Assembly: GCF_013201935.1 (NCBI RefSeq)
Contig: NZ_CP053833.1
Span: 2,108,001 to 2,172,000 of the forward strand
Length of the DNA: 64,000 nt
Source: Arcobacter cloacae
GTDB taxonomy: Bacteria > Campylobacterota > Campylobacteria > Campylobacterales > Arcobacteraceae
Reading direction: 5' to 3'
Below are positions 16,589 to 25,609 of the stretch, piece after piece. Position numbers and translations under genes: made by a program. The notes under the pieces were generated by a model. It saw only the letters and a list, made by a program, of their open reading frames with translations. It was not told the origin of the DNA and made no database searches. Numbering within the stretch: the stretch's first letter is position 1; the number at the start of each line of letters is the position of its first letter.

Positions 16589-17398
16589 TTAAAAACTACT
16601 ACTATATCCCAACGCCTCTTGTATTGCAAAAATCTCTTCAACAGTTTTATACATAGTTTCAATATTTAGCATATTTGGTCCATCACTTTTTGCTACACTT
16701 GGGTCTATATGTGTTTCAAAGAAAAAGCCATCCACACCAACAGCAGCAGCAGCTTTTGCCATAGCTGGAACAAAAGATGAGTTTCCTCCTGTTGTTCCTC
16801 CTGTACTTGGAATTTGAACTGAATGAGTCGCATCAAAAATCACAGGAGCATACTGTTTTAATAAAATTAGATTTCTCATATCCACAACTAAAGCACCATA
16901 TCCAAAAGTATTTCCTCTTTCACAAAGCCAAACACCTGCTTTTTGAGCATTTTCGTAATTTACCTCAAAAATCCCTCTTGTATTTAAAATCTTTTCAACT
17001 GGGTGTTTCATCGCATCAGCTGCTAAAAATTGCCCTTTTTTGATATTTATAATTGCAGGTGTTTTAGCAGCTGCTACTAGCAAATCTGTTTGTCTACATA
17101 AAAATGCAGGAATTTGTAAAATATCCATTATTTCACCAGCTGGTGCTGCTTGGTAAGACTCATGAATATCTGTTATTACTTTATATCCAAACTGCTCTTT
17201 TATCTCTTGAAATAGTTTTAAACCCTCATCAAGTCCTGGACCTCTAAATGAACTAATACTTGTTCTATTTGCTTTATCAAAACTAGCTTTAAAATAAAAA
17301 TCTACTCTTTTATCTTCACTTAGTGGTTTTAGCTTTTCAGCTATTCTCATAACCGTATCTCTATCTTCAAGTACACATGGTCCTGTCAATATTTTCAT
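16589..17398 (-). CDS. kdsA: 3-deoxy-D-manno-octulosonate-8-phosphate synthase
   Basis: This TIM-barrel protein has 269 residues. Signatures are GPCVLEDRD, FKASFDKANRTS, IKKGQFLAADAMKHPVEK, FDATHSVQIP and FFETHIDPSVAKSDGPNM. It condenses PEP with arabinose-5-phosphate to give Kdo-8-phosphate for LPS core synthesis. The NHxxN-type Cys region (VWLCERGNTFGYG) with Cys-Glu-Arg suggests the metal-dependent class. It overlaps the potassium-channel gene by four bases (start inside the channel stop), an odd but tight coupling. Confidence 0.96.
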   Translation of the reverse strand: MKILTGPCVLEDRDTVMRIAEKLKPLSEDKRVDFYFKASFDKANRTSISSFRGPGLDEGLKLFQEIKEQFGYKVITDIHESYQAAPAGEIMDILQIPAFLCRQTDLLVAAAKTPAIINIKKGQFLAADAMKHPVEKILNTRGIFEVNYENAQKAGVWLCERGNTFGYGALVVDMRNLILLKQYAPVIFDATHSVQIPSTGGTTGGNSSFVPAMAKAAAAVGVDGFFFETHIDPSVAKSDGPNMLNIETMYKTVEEIFAIQEALGYSSSF

Positions 17399-19083
17399 AT
17401 AAATCCTTTTAAAATTGTTTGTTTTTCTTTGCCTGTTAATGCATAATAAAATTCATAAATATTTTGGCAAATATACTCTATATCATTTTTGGCATGGCTA
17501 TCACATGCTAATAAAATTTTATCACCTATTTTTAGTTCTTCTTCCCATAAAGGAAGTAGTATTGTATCATTTTCTCTTTGAAGTAACAATGGAACAACAT
17601 TGTTTTTTAACTCTTTATTATATAAAGAAGTTGCCAATAAATCCAAAGATAATTTCTCTTTAGAAAGTAAATATTTATATATTTGTGGAGCTTTATTTTC
17701 ATTTATTTCAAGTTCTACTAATAAAGGTTTTTCATTTATCTCTTTTAGTAATCTAGCTACTAATTTTGAAGCCCAAAGATTATCTTTTTTAATAATAAGC
17801 TTCAAAAACTTATCACTAAGTGGCATAACTAAAGCATTTGTAACTTTATTTACTAGGATTTTTGAAGGTGTAAAAATATGATTTATATTTGCTTTTTTAA
17901 ATAAAAAATCATCAGCTATATCATTTTCTCTTACTATTGTTACTATATTTGGATTTAGTTTTTTTGCAGTTGCTAAAATAGATAAATTTGTAGTGTCATT
18001 ATCAGTAATTGCAGCAATTGCAACAGCCTTTTTTATTCCAACTTCTAATAATAACTCTCTATCATCTGCATTTCCAAAAACCAAATGTGAAATCTCATCT
18101 TTTGTTAATTCTATATTTTTACTTTTATCTATTTCTATTAGTTTTACTTCTATATCATGCTCATTTAGTTTCTCAAAAACTCTTTTCCCCATTCTTCCAT
18201 AACCACAAATAATATATAAACCTTTTGGAAAAACTGGCAAAGTTGCATTTAAATTATCAATTCCGTAAAGCCATTTTTCAATTTTGAATAAATTTGCAGA
18301 CCATAAAGCCAAACTTATCTCTGATGAAATAATAGAAAAAGGATTTACGATAACCTCAGCATCTAAATCTTTTAGATTTTCCGTATGATTTGAAGTTGTT
18401 GATTTAACTGCAACTTTTACATTTGGATTTAAAGCCTTTGCTATTAGTGTGATTTTTAAATTTAAATCATCCTCTTCAAGAAGTGAAACTATTGCTTTAC
18501 AATTTTTCTTCTTTAAACCAGCAGCCTCTAAAACTTTTACAGAATATGTTTCACTATGTAAAACAGGAACTGTTGGAGTAAAATTTTCTAAGTTTAGATT
18601 ATTTATTTTTGATTTATCTCTTTCTATTACAACTGTTCGTAAACCCTCTTCCATAGCTTTTATTATAATTTTTCTAGTAATTTGGTTGTATCCTAAAACT
18701 ACTATAAATCTCTCGTTTAGGTTTTTTATTTGTCTTAAAAATTTTGCCTTTTCAAGTTCACTAATAAATAGTTTATCTTGTAACAATGTGATTAAAGAAC
18801 CTATACTATAAAACCAACCAAGAACTGTAAGATATATACAAAATGTAACCCAAATTCTTTGTGGATAAGTAAAAGTATAAGGAGTTTCACCAAACCCAAT
18901 AGTTGTTGCTGTGTAAGAGATAAAATAAAAAGCATCAAAGATGCTCATATTGTAAACATTTCCATCTGAATCAACTCCATCAATGATAGTTAATCCAAAA
19001 ATAGCAATAGCATAAGTTACTAATATTACTAAAAATGGTTTTCTCATTTTTTGTAATATTATAAATAATGAATTATTTTTCAA
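17395..19083 (-). CDS. Potassium channel with two TrkA-N (RCK) domains, HpKchA-like
   Basis: This protein has 562 residues. A first helix (residues 15-33) and a second near 90-107 flank the pore helix, with the selectivity filter TATTIGFGE near residue 58. The filter matches that described for the Helicobacter pylori K+ channel HpKchA. Two cytoplasmic Rossmann RCK domains follow: FIVVLGYNQITRKII at about 120 and YIICGYGRMGKRVF at about 290. A TrkA-C-like region lies at the end. It should conduct K+ across the inner membrane under ligand control. It is 9 bases downstream of the DUF6394-like gene and overlaps kdsA. Confidence 0.87.
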   Translation of the reverse strand: MKNNSLFIILQKMRKPFLVILVTYAIAIFGLTIIDGVDSDGNVYNMSIFDAFYFISYTATTIGFGETPYTFTYPQRIWVTFCIYLTVLGWFYSIGSLITLLQDKLFISELEKAKFLRQIKNLNERFIVVLGYNQITRKIIIKAMEEGLRTVVIERDKSKINNLNLENFTPTVPVLHSETYSVKVLEAAGLKKKNCKAIVSLLEEDDLNLKITLIAKALNPNVKVAVKSTTSNHTENLKDLDAEVIVNPFSIISSEISLALWSANLFKIEKWLYGIDNLNATLPVFPKGLYIICGYGRMGKRVFEKLNEHDIEVKLIEIDKSKNIELTKDEISHLVFGNADDRELLLEVGIKKAVAIAAITDNDTTNLSILATAKKLNPNIVTIVRENDIADDFLFKKANINHIFTPSKILVNKVTNALVMPLSDKFLKLIIKKDNLWASKLVARLLKEINEKPLLVELEINENKAPQIYKYLLSKEKLSLDLLATSLYNKELKNNVVPLLLQRENDTILLPLWEEELKIGDKILLACDSHAKNDIEYICQNIYEFYYALTGKEKQTILKGFI

Positions 19084-19092
19084 AATCTTACT

Positions 19093-19470
19093 CTATCTTT
19101 TTGATTTTAAAGTATCACCAACATATAACGCAACAGAAGTTAAGTTTGCAAGTAATGCTCCACCTGATAAAGATACGATAACAGCCATAATTTCACTATT
19201 CATTCCAGAGCCATAAACAGCAATAGTCCAAACAGTAGCAGCTGCTATTAGTTGAATATCTGCAACCAATGAAGTTGCTAATAAAACAGACCCAACTTGA
19301 GTTTTATCACCTAATTTTAAAATCGTAGCTATTAAATTTACTATAATTGCTGCAAATAACTCATATTTACTATGACTTTCAATAGTATGCATATCACCAT
19401 AAAAAAAACCAAAATTCAATGTCATCGCTAAAATGATAAAAAAACCTGAAATTACCTTGTCTAAATTCAT
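19093..19470 (-). CDS. Small membrane protein, DUF6394-like
   Basis: This 125-residue protein has four predicted membrane helices (about 9-25, 38-55, 62-85 and 92-115). It contains HSKYELFAAIIVNLIATILKLGDKTQ. I associate this type with DUF6394 proteins encoded beside potassium channels in Campylobacterota; that comes from memory and is not searched. Function is unknown. Its place directly upstream of the K+ channel suggests an accessory role in ion transport. Confidence 0.65.
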   Translation of the reverse strand: MNLDKVISGFFIILAMTLNFGFFYGDMHTIESHSKYELFAAIIVNLIATILKLGDKTQVGSVLLATSLVADIQLIAAATVWTIAVYGSGMNSEIMAVIVSLSGGALLANLTSVALYVGDTLKSKR

Positions 19471-19482
19471 TTTTTATTTCCT

Positions 19483-20364
19483 TTATTTTTTACTTGAGAC
19501 TAAAACTCCACTAAAAACTATTAAGATTATACCTAAAAGTATCAAAGTAGAAGGAAAAGAATCTCCTAAAATAAGCCCTAAAATTATAGAAAAAGCAATA
19601 TTGCTATAAGAGATAGTTCCAATAATTCCAGCTTTGGCAAAAGAGTAAGCTTTTGTCATATATATTTGTGCAAAAGTAGCAAAAACTCCTAAAAGAATTA
19701 TATAAATCCAATCACTAGCTTTTGGCATAACAAATGTTCCTAACATAAAATCTAAATTTGGATTTGAATAAAAACTTCCTATAATCATCAAAATAAGTGG
19801 TCCAATAGTTCCTATTGTCATAAAAGATAAAACAATAGCCCTTGAATCATAATAATTTCTAAGTTCCCTAACAGAAGTATAAGCAAGTGCAGCGCCTACT
19901 CCTGATAATATTCCTAAATAGTCTGTTTTTTCTAAACTACTTCCATCAAACTCTGTAATAAATACAATTCCTATAAAACCTACAAAAACTCCCAACCAAC
20001 CTTTAAATCCTAGTTTCTCTTTTAAAAATAAATAGGCAAAAATAGCTGTAAATATAGTAGAAGTTTTAGAAAAAGTCATAGCTTCACCAAGAGGTATTTG
20101 TGAAATATTATAGAAGAAAAATAAAAGAGCGACAAATCCAGCAACTCCTCTAAAAGTAAGTAACCAGAACTTTCCACCAATTTGTTTTAAAGGTGAGTTA
20201 TATATTGAAATTAGTATCAAAAAAACTCCAAAAACATTTCTAAAAAATACTACTTCAACTGAACTCATAGAATCACTTAGCTCTTTAGCAGCAGCTCCCA
20301 TAAATGCAAATAATAGTGATGCAAATAACATATATTTTATGCCTTTGCTAACTTGGTCTTCCAT
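19483..20364 (-). CDS. EamA-family (drug/metabolite superfamily) transporter
   Basis: This 293-residue protein has ten predicted transmembrane helices in two EamA repeats. The first repeat includes FFRNVFGVFLILISIY and the ALLFFFYNISQIPLGEA signature. The second includes FAQIYMTKAYSFAKAG and ends VFSGVLVSSKK. Length and topology are standard. The substrate is unknown; relatives export amino acids or other metabolites. The gene is divergent from murA, and its ribosome site (aaaggaagt) precedes the ATG. Confidence 0.86.
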   Translation of the reverse strand: MEDQVSKGIKYMLFASLLFAFMGAAAKELSDSMSSVEVVFFRNVFGVFLILISIYNSPLKQIGGKFWLLTFRGVAGFVALLFFFYNISQIPLGEAMTFSKTSTIFTAIFAYLFLKEKLGFKGWLGVFVGFIGIVFITEFDGSSLEKTDYLGILSGVGAALAYTSVRELRNYYDSRAIVLSFMTIGTIGPLILMIIGSFYSNPNLDFMLGTFVMPKASDWIYIILLGVFATFAQIYMTKAYSFAKAGIIGTISYSNIAFSIILGLILGDSFPSTLILLGIILIVFSGVLVSSKK

Positions 20365-20431
20365 AAACTTCCTTTTTTTGAAAGGGAAAATTGTATTTAT
20401 AATAGCTTTAAATAAAGATTATTTTGGATAT

Positions 20432-20437
20432 TATAAT
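20432..20437 (+). promoter_or_regulatory. -10 box of the murA promoter
   Basis: TTTGGATATTATAATCAC contains TATAAT 30 bases before the murA ATG. The ribosome site taggggaaat follows. Confidence 0.6.
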
Positions 20438-20466
20438 CACTTTATATAAAGACTTGTAGGGGAAAT

Positions 20467-21732
20467 ATGGAATATTTAAAAATTGTTGGGGGAAATGATA
20501 TTTCAGGAAGTGTGGAGATATCAGGTGCAAAAAATGCAGCTCTTCCTTTGATTGCTTGTACGATTTTAGGAAAAAATGAAATCACTATTGGAAACTTACC
20601 AAATGTTGTTGATATTAATACATTTTTAAAACTAATCAAAAAACTAGGTGGAAGTTTTGAAAAAGATGGAAATAGTGTAAAAATAAATACTTCATCAATA
20701 AACAACACAACAGCAACTTATGATATTGTAAAAACAATGAGAGCTTCTATTTTAGTTTTAGGACCTATTTTAGCTAGATTTGGAACTTGTGAAGTTTCAC
20801 TTCCAGGAGGTTGTGCAATTGGTCAAAGACCTGTTGATTTACATCTTAAAGCACTAGAACAAATGGGTGCGAAAATAGAGATTTTACATGGTTATATAAA
20901 AGCAACTGCACCTAATGGTTTAAAAGGTGCAAAAATTGTATTTGATAAAGTAACTGTTGGTGGAACTGAAAATACAGTTATGGCAGCAGCACTTGCCCAT
21001 GGAACTACAACTATAATAAACGCAGCAAAAGAACCTGAAATAGTTCAACTTTGTGAAGTAATAAGAAATGCTGGTGTTAAAGTTGAGGGAATTGGAACTT
21101 CAAAAATTATAATTGAAGGAACGGGACAAAAACTTCTTGATATAAAACCATTTGATGTAATTCCAGATAGAATTGAAGCTGGAACTTATATGTGTGCAGC
21201 GGCTATTAAAAATCAAAAATTGAAAATAGAAAAAGTAATTCCTTTACATTTAGAAGCAGTTATTTCAAAACTAGAAGAGATGAATTTTGAAGTATTACAA
21301 GATGAAAATAGTGTTACAATTTTGCCTACAAATGAGATAAAACCAGTAAATATTATAACAACAGAGTATCCAGGATTCCCAACTGATATGCAAGCTCAAT
21401 TTATGGCATTAGCAACTCAAGCAAATGGAACAAGTACAATTGATGAAAGATTATTTGAAAATAGATTTATGCATGTTAGTGAACTTTTAAGACTTGGTGC
21501 TGATATTCATCTAAATGGTAACACAGCAACAATAAATGGAAAAGCTGGAACTTTAAATGGAACTGATGTTATGGCAACTGATTTAAGAGCTTCATCGGCA
21601 TTGGTTTTAGCAGCACTTGTTGCAAATGGAGAAACAAATATTCACAGAATCTACCATCTTGATAGAGGTTATGAAGACCTAGAAGGAAAACTCTCAAAAA
21701 TAGGTGCAAATGTAAAAAGGTTTACAGAATAG
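20467..21732 (+). CDS. murA: UDP-N-acetylglucosamine 1-carboxyvinyltransferase
   Basis: This 421-residue protein matches the normal MurA length. It starts with [20 protein letters not shown]. The catalytic loop [17 protein letters not shown] includes the Cys that binds PEP and fosfomycin, and [12 protein letters not shown] and [11 protein letters not shown] are the C-terminal signatures. It performs the first committed step of peptidoglycan synthesis. The catalytic Cys is retained, so no intrinsic Asp-type fosfomycin resistance is indicated. Confidence 0.97.
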   Translation: MEYLKIVGGNDISGSVEISGAKNAALPLIACTILGKNEITIGNLPNVVDINTFLKLIKKLGGSFEKDGNSVKINTSSINNTTATYDIVKTMRASILVLGPILARFGTCEVSLPGGCAIGQRPVDLHLKALEQMGAKIEILHGYIKATAPNGLKGAKIVFDKVTVGGTENTVMAAALAHGTTTIINAAKEPEIVQLCEVIRNAGVKVEGIGTSKIIIEGTGQKLLDIKPFDVIPDRIEAGTYMCAAAIKNQKLKIEKVIPLHLEAVISKLEEMNFEVLQDENSVTILPTNEIKPVNIITTEYPGFPTDMQAQFMALATQANGTSTIDERLFENRFMHVSELLRLGADIHLNGNTATINGKAGTLNGTDVMATDLRASSALVLAALVANGETNIHRIYHLDRGYEDLEGKLSKIGANVKRFTE

Positions 21733-21742
21733 CACACTTTTT

Positions 21743-21783
21743 AATGATAAGTGATAAAATCATTCACTTATCATTTCTTTTAA
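21743..21783 (+). terminator. Terminator after murA
   Basis: A 12-bp inverted repeat (AATGATAAGTGA at 21743-21754 and TCACTTATCATT at 21763-21774) is followed by TCTTTT. Confidence 0.75.
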
Positions 21784-21829
21784 GTATAAATTAAATAAAA
21801 TCCTATCAATTACAAAAAAGGTATTATTT

Positions 21830-22924
21830 ATGAAACTAGAAATTTCTTTATTTAAATTTGATAAAAACTCTGATTATTTACCATACTATACAAAACACTT
21901 TTTTAAAGTAGAAAATGAAAAAAATCTTTTAGATATTTTAAAAACTATAAACAAAAATGAAAAATTAGGATTTGAAAATAGTGAAAATTTTGATTTAGTA
22001 GTAAATGAAGTTTTTACAAAAGCCTCTATTTCTATAAAAGAGTTAGTTGATAACTTTGGAAAAGAGCTTACAATTGAACCTATTTCAATTAGAAGAGCCC
22101 ATAGTGATTTATTGATTGATGATAAAGATTTTAAAGAAAAAATTAATATTTTAAAAGATTTTATAAAAGATGAAGATAAAAGTAATTACCTAAGTTTAAA
22201 ACCTTACTATTATGCTTCTAATACTTTAAATTACAGAAGTGATTATATTGGTGATGCTATTTTAATTTTAGCTCATGATTTAATCCAAAAAAATCCACAA
22301 GCACAAAACCTTATATTAGATAGTTTAAATCAAGAAGAAATTGGTGCATCTTTTCATACAAGTTTAAAAAATAGAATCTATAATTTTGATAATAGTATTG
22401 AAGATAAAATCATAGAAATTCAAAAGAAATTAAATCTATTTGAAGAACTTGATAAACAAAACTTTAGAATAAACAAAACTTTGATTATTGATTTTGGAAC
22501 ATTCAATGAAAATTATGAAGTAAAACATGATTTTAAAGATTTTAATATTGCATACTATCCATCAAGTGACTCTAAACAGACTTTAGAGTTATTAGATAAA
22601 TTAGATGCAAATATCCTAAAATTAAACTCTACAAAACTTGATTTAGCTAAAAACACTTTTAATAAAAATCCATTAATTACTTATCATGTGGCAATCACTG
22701 TTTTACTTGATGCTTTTGATAATAATGCTGATTTTTTAGTTGTTGATACAAATGAAGATTTTTATATTTTTGATTACAATAGAAAAGAGTTAGAAAAAAT
22801 TTGTGGAAGAGATGTAATTTTACCAATCATTCACAAAAATGAACTTCAAAAATTAGCTTCTGGAAATCACAAAGAAGCAAAAAAAACTCTTGAACTTCAT
22901 CAAATAAACCCTGAGATAATATAA
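21830..22924 (+). CDS. Conserved Campylobacterota protein, DUF5644-like
   Basis: This 364-residue soluble protein has no signal peptide. The first 110 residues (MKLEISLFKFDKNSDYLPYY, then LLDILKTINKN) resemble the start of SdhB/FrdB iron-sulfur subunits but lack their cysteines; the whole protein has one Cys. The C-terminal 90 residues (YHVAITVLLDAFDNNADFLVVD) resemble the end of heterodisulfide-reductase-B-like proteins. I associate this layout with DUF5644, from memory. Function is unknown. It may be a cofactor-free scaffold or an assembly factor for a related complex. It has its own ribosome site after the murA terminator. Confidence 0.6.
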   Translation: MKLEISLFKFDKNSDYLPYYTKHFFKVENEKNLLDILKTINKNEKLGFENSENFDLVVNEVFTKASISIKELVDNFGKELTIEPISIRRAHSDLLIDDKDFKEKINILKDFIKDEDKSNYLSLKPYYYASNTLNYRSDYIGDAILILAHDLIQKNPQAQNLILDSLNQEEIGASFHTSLKNRIYNFDNSIEDKIIEIQKKLNLFEELDKQNFRINKTLIIDFGTFNENYEVKHDFKDFNIAYYPSSDSKQTLELLDKLDANILKLNSTKLDLAKNTFNKNPLITYHVAITVLLDAFDNNADFLVVDTNEDFYIFDYNRKELEKICGRDVILPIIHKNELQKLASGNHKEAKKTLELHQINPEII

Positions 22925-22933
22925 GGAAAAGTA

Positions 22934-23557
22934 TTGATATTAGATATAGAGTTTGTAATATATTCATGCCTTTTATTATCTAGTGTATTACCTCTTTATA
23001 TCTATAGAAAAACTATATTTAAAAGCTATTACTCAATAAGTTCGGATAATTTTGATTTATTTTTAAAAGATATAAAAATTTATATGGAAAAGAACTATCC
23101 TAAAATCAAAATTGATTATTCAATTGTTCAAAAAACAAAAAATGATCAAAATATAGAACTTAGAAAAACTTTATTAATAGAAAATATAATAGAGCAGTTC
23201 TACAATTTTGACTATAAAAAAGAGACTCAAAAATCAATATCAAGGGATAAACTTTGGGTTGGCTATGATGAAAAATCAAAATCAAATCCAAAACTTCCAA
23301 GTGATTGGACTCAAAGAAAAGATATGGCTCACAGAAGAGATAATAGGGTTTGTAATAGATGTGGACGTATGCTATTAACAACTTCAGATACATATATAAA
23401 TTTTGTAAGATCGATTGAAAATGGTGGTGGATATAACTTCGAAAATCTTATTTGTTTATGTATAGATTGTAATAAAATTCTAAATTCTAAAAATCCAAAA
23501 GGAACTATTTCATCTTTAAGTATAAATGACAAATTATACAATATTGCAAAACACTAA
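22934..23557 (+). CDS. Membrane-anchored HNH-type endonuclease
   Basis: This 207-residue protein uses a TTG start 9 bases after the preceding gene. Residues 6-25 (FVIYSCLLLSSVLPLYIYR) form a membrane anchor. After a charged linker, an HNH zinc-finger nuclease-like domain spans about 130-195: KDMAHRRDNRVCNRCGR and LICLCIDCNKIL supply two CxxC pairs. The His-Asn metal residues are less clear, so activity is uncertain. The anchor is unusual for HNH enzymes. Its stop overlaps the convergent secretin gene by four bases. Confidence 0.68.
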   Translation: MILDIEFVIYSCLLLSSVLPLYIYRKTIFKSYYSISSDNFDLFLKDIKIYMEKNYPKIKIDYSIVQKTKNDQNIELRKTLLIENIIEQFYNFDYKKETQKSISRDKLWVGYDEKSKSNPKLPSDWTQRKDMAHRRDNRVCNRCGRMLLTTSDTYINFVRSIENGGGYNFENLICLCIDCNKILNSKNPKGTISSLSINDKLYNIAKH

Positions 23558-24993
23558 TAACCTAGAATCTCTTTTACTCTTTTTTCATGTTCATTTACTG
23601 TAATTTTCTTATTTTTTAAGTTATTTGAATCTTCATTTAACTTCTTTTTTGATTGTTCCTCTTTTAATTTTAAAAGTGATTTTTCCAAATACTTATCCTC
23701 TAACTCTTTTAATTCACTAAGTTTATTTCTAATAAAAGTTATATCTTTTGCTTTTGGTATTAAATAAGGAGTTACTATTACAACTAAATTATTTCTTTTA
23801 CTGTTTTCAACACTATTTTTAAACAACTCTCCAAATAAAGGAACATCTCCTAAAACTGGAACTTTTTGTTGGGTTTTTTCTGATTTATTTTCAATCAAAC
23901 CTCCAATTATCACGCTTTCGCCATTATTCAAAATAGCTGTTGTTTCTATTCTTTTTTTTGAAGTATCAGCATTTCCACTTATGGTTTGAGTTGTTTTAAC
24001 ACCTTCTAAAATAGTCTCTATTTCTAGGGTAACTTTTGTATCATTTGAAATTCTAGGTTTCACTTTCAAAGTTAGACCAACATCTTCTCTTTCATAATTT
24101 TCTCTTGTAGTTCCTCCATCACTAATACTACTTGAGACTTTTATAGAAATAGTTTCACCCACATAAATAGAACTCTCTTTATTATTTACAGCTAAAATTG
24201 ATGGTTCTGATACTATATCTAAAGCACCTTTTTGTCGAAGTAAATTCAAACTAGCTCCAAGAGCTAATCCAGAAACCATATCAGGTATTTTTAATCCTTC
24301 AATAGAAAAAGATGGAATTGAGCCTTTATTTAAACTTGAAGAGAAACTAGCTAATACATTTCCATTACTTTTTGCTCCAAAAATTCCATAAGAAAGACCT
24401 ATTTGATTAACTAATTCATCATTTACTTCAATAATTCTAGCTTGCACATAAACTTGCGTTTTTTCCTTATCAAGTTCATCAATAAGTTCTGTTATATAGG
24501 AAATCTCCTCTTTTATTCCCATTAAAATGATAGAGTTTGATTCACTCTCTAAAGATACTAAAGGTTTTTTATATGTTTTTTCGTACTCTTTTTTATTTAT
24601 AATCTCTTCTAATATTTTTATTATATTTGTTGCATCAATATTTTTTAAAGGTATTACTTTTACCTCTTTTTTTTCTTGAGGAATATTTTCATCATCTTTT
24701 TTTATTTCAATCAATGGCACAACTCTTAAAATATTTTTTTCTTCAACCAAAGAAAAACCCTTATCTTGAAGAACCATATGTAAAATATTTAATAAATCAC
24801 TCTTTTTTAAATTCCCTTTTGGAATAAAATCCACATTTCCTTCTATATTTTGACTTATTAGTATGTTTTTATCTAAAATTTTAGAACTTATTTTTAGTAA
24901 TTCACTAATTTTTAAATCTTTAAAACTTATATTTATAAACTCATTTGAAAATAGATTGATTGTAAAAAAGATGGAAATAAAAATAAATTTCAT
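23554..24993 (-). CDS. Type II/IV pilus-type secretin (GspD/PilQ/MshL family)
   Basis: This 479-residue protein has signal peptide MKFIFISIFFTINLFS. The N-terminal STN-like segment (residues 20-95) precedes one N1-type domain (VIPLKNIDATNIIKILEEI). The secretin core from about 190 to 425 contains the hallmark KVPVLGDVPLFGELF. The C-terminal 60 residues are a Lys/Glu-rich helix. It should form an outer-membrane ring for protein, pilus or DNA transport. No other secretion or pilus gene is in the window, so the system is unknown; a CtsD-like role in transformation is one option. Confidence 0.83.
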   Translation of the reverse strand: MKFIFISIFFTINLFSNEFINISFKDLKISELLKISSKILDKNILISQNIEGNVDFIPKGNLKKSDLLNILHMVLQDKGFSLVEEKNILRVVPLIEIKKDDENIPQEKKEVKVIPLKNIDATNIIKILEEIINKKEYEKTYKKPLVSLESESNSIILMGIKEEISYITELIDELDKEKTQVYVQARIIEVNDELVNQIGLSYGIFGAKSNGNVLASFSSSLNKGSIPSFSIEGLKIPDMVSGLALGASLNLLRQKGALDIVSEPSILAVNNKESSIYVGETISIKVSSSISDGGTTRENYEREDVGLTLKVKPRISNDTKVTLEIETILEGVKTTQTISGNADTSKKRIETTAILNNGESVIIGGLIENKSEKTQQKVPVLGDVPLFGELFKNSVENSKRNNLVVIVTPYLIPKAKDITFIRNKLSELKELEDKYLEKSLLKLKEEQSKKKLNEDSNNLKNKKITVNEHEKRVKEILGY

Positions 24994-25022
24994 AAAAACA
25001 CTCCAGTAAATAATAATTATTA

Positions 25023-25595
25023 TTATAATACTTTAATATTTCTTGAAAGTAAAGTGTTTAAATGTTCAAATTGTTCTTTTGTTAATTCTATTGTTAATTT
25101 TACATTTGTAGAAAAATCTTTTGATTTTATGTTTATCTCTTCTTGATTTAAAAGATACTCAAGTAATGAAAGTTCACCATATTCGCACTCTAAGATTTTT
25201 GTTATAAGTTTTTGATACTCTTTAAACTGCGCTATTTTTATAACTTCATTTACACTATCCCCATAAGCTCGAACTAATCCACCAGTTCCAAGTTTCACCC
25301 CACCAAAATATCGCACTATTATTACTGCACTATTTATTATTTCAGCCCCTGCCATTACAGCAAGACTAGGTTTTCCACTTGTTCCTTTTGGTTCTCCATC
25401 GTCGCTGCTATTTTCTACAATTTGCTCAAACTCATTTAAATATCTATAAGCATAAACATAATGTCTGGCTTTTGGATGTTCAGCTTTTACTTTTTTCATC
25501 ACTTCATCAAACATAGAATAAGGAAATAAAAAAGCTATGAATTTTGATTTTTTCTCTTCAAAAGTACAGCTAAACTCTTTTTGAACAAACTTCAA
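25023..25595 (-). CDS. yigZ: YigZ/IMPACT family protein
   Basis: This 190-residue protein begins at a TTG (25593-25595) preceded by a GGGGG ribosome site. It has the UPF0029 N-terminal signature KSKFIAFLFP, then HYVYAYR, SSDDGEPKGTSGKP and VIIVRYFGGVKLGTGGLVRAYG. A small C-terminal beta-alpha domain follows. Relatives are linked to translation control and ribosome binding; the exact function is not settled. It is divergent from tlyA with only 14 bases between the start codons. Confidence 0.92.
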   Translation of the reverse strand: MKFVQKEFSCTFEEKKSKFIAFLFPYSMFDEVMKKVKAEHPKARHYVYAYRYLNEFEQIVENSSDDGEPKGTSGKPSLAVMAGAEIINSAVIIVRYFGGVKLGTGGLVRAYGDSVNEVIKIAQFKEYQKLITKILECEYGELSLLEYLLNQEEINIKSKDFSTNVKLTIELTKEQFEHLNTLLSRNIKVL

Positions 25596-25596
25596 C

Positions 25597-25602
25597 TATA
25601 AT
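25597..25602 (+). promoter_or_regulatory. -10 box of a probable leaderless tlyA promoter
   Basis: TATAAT lies seven bases before the tlyA ATG (25610), with only TGCCCCC-like bases between and no ribosome site. Transcription would start at or next to the ATG. The same bases carry the GGGGG ribosome site of yigZ on the other strand. Confidence 0.5.
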
Positions 25603-25609
25603 TGCCCCC

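Noticed and set aside
17395-17398. kdsA-channel overlap as an annotation error
   Set aside because: Both reading frames have full conserved ends, so the four-base overlap is real.
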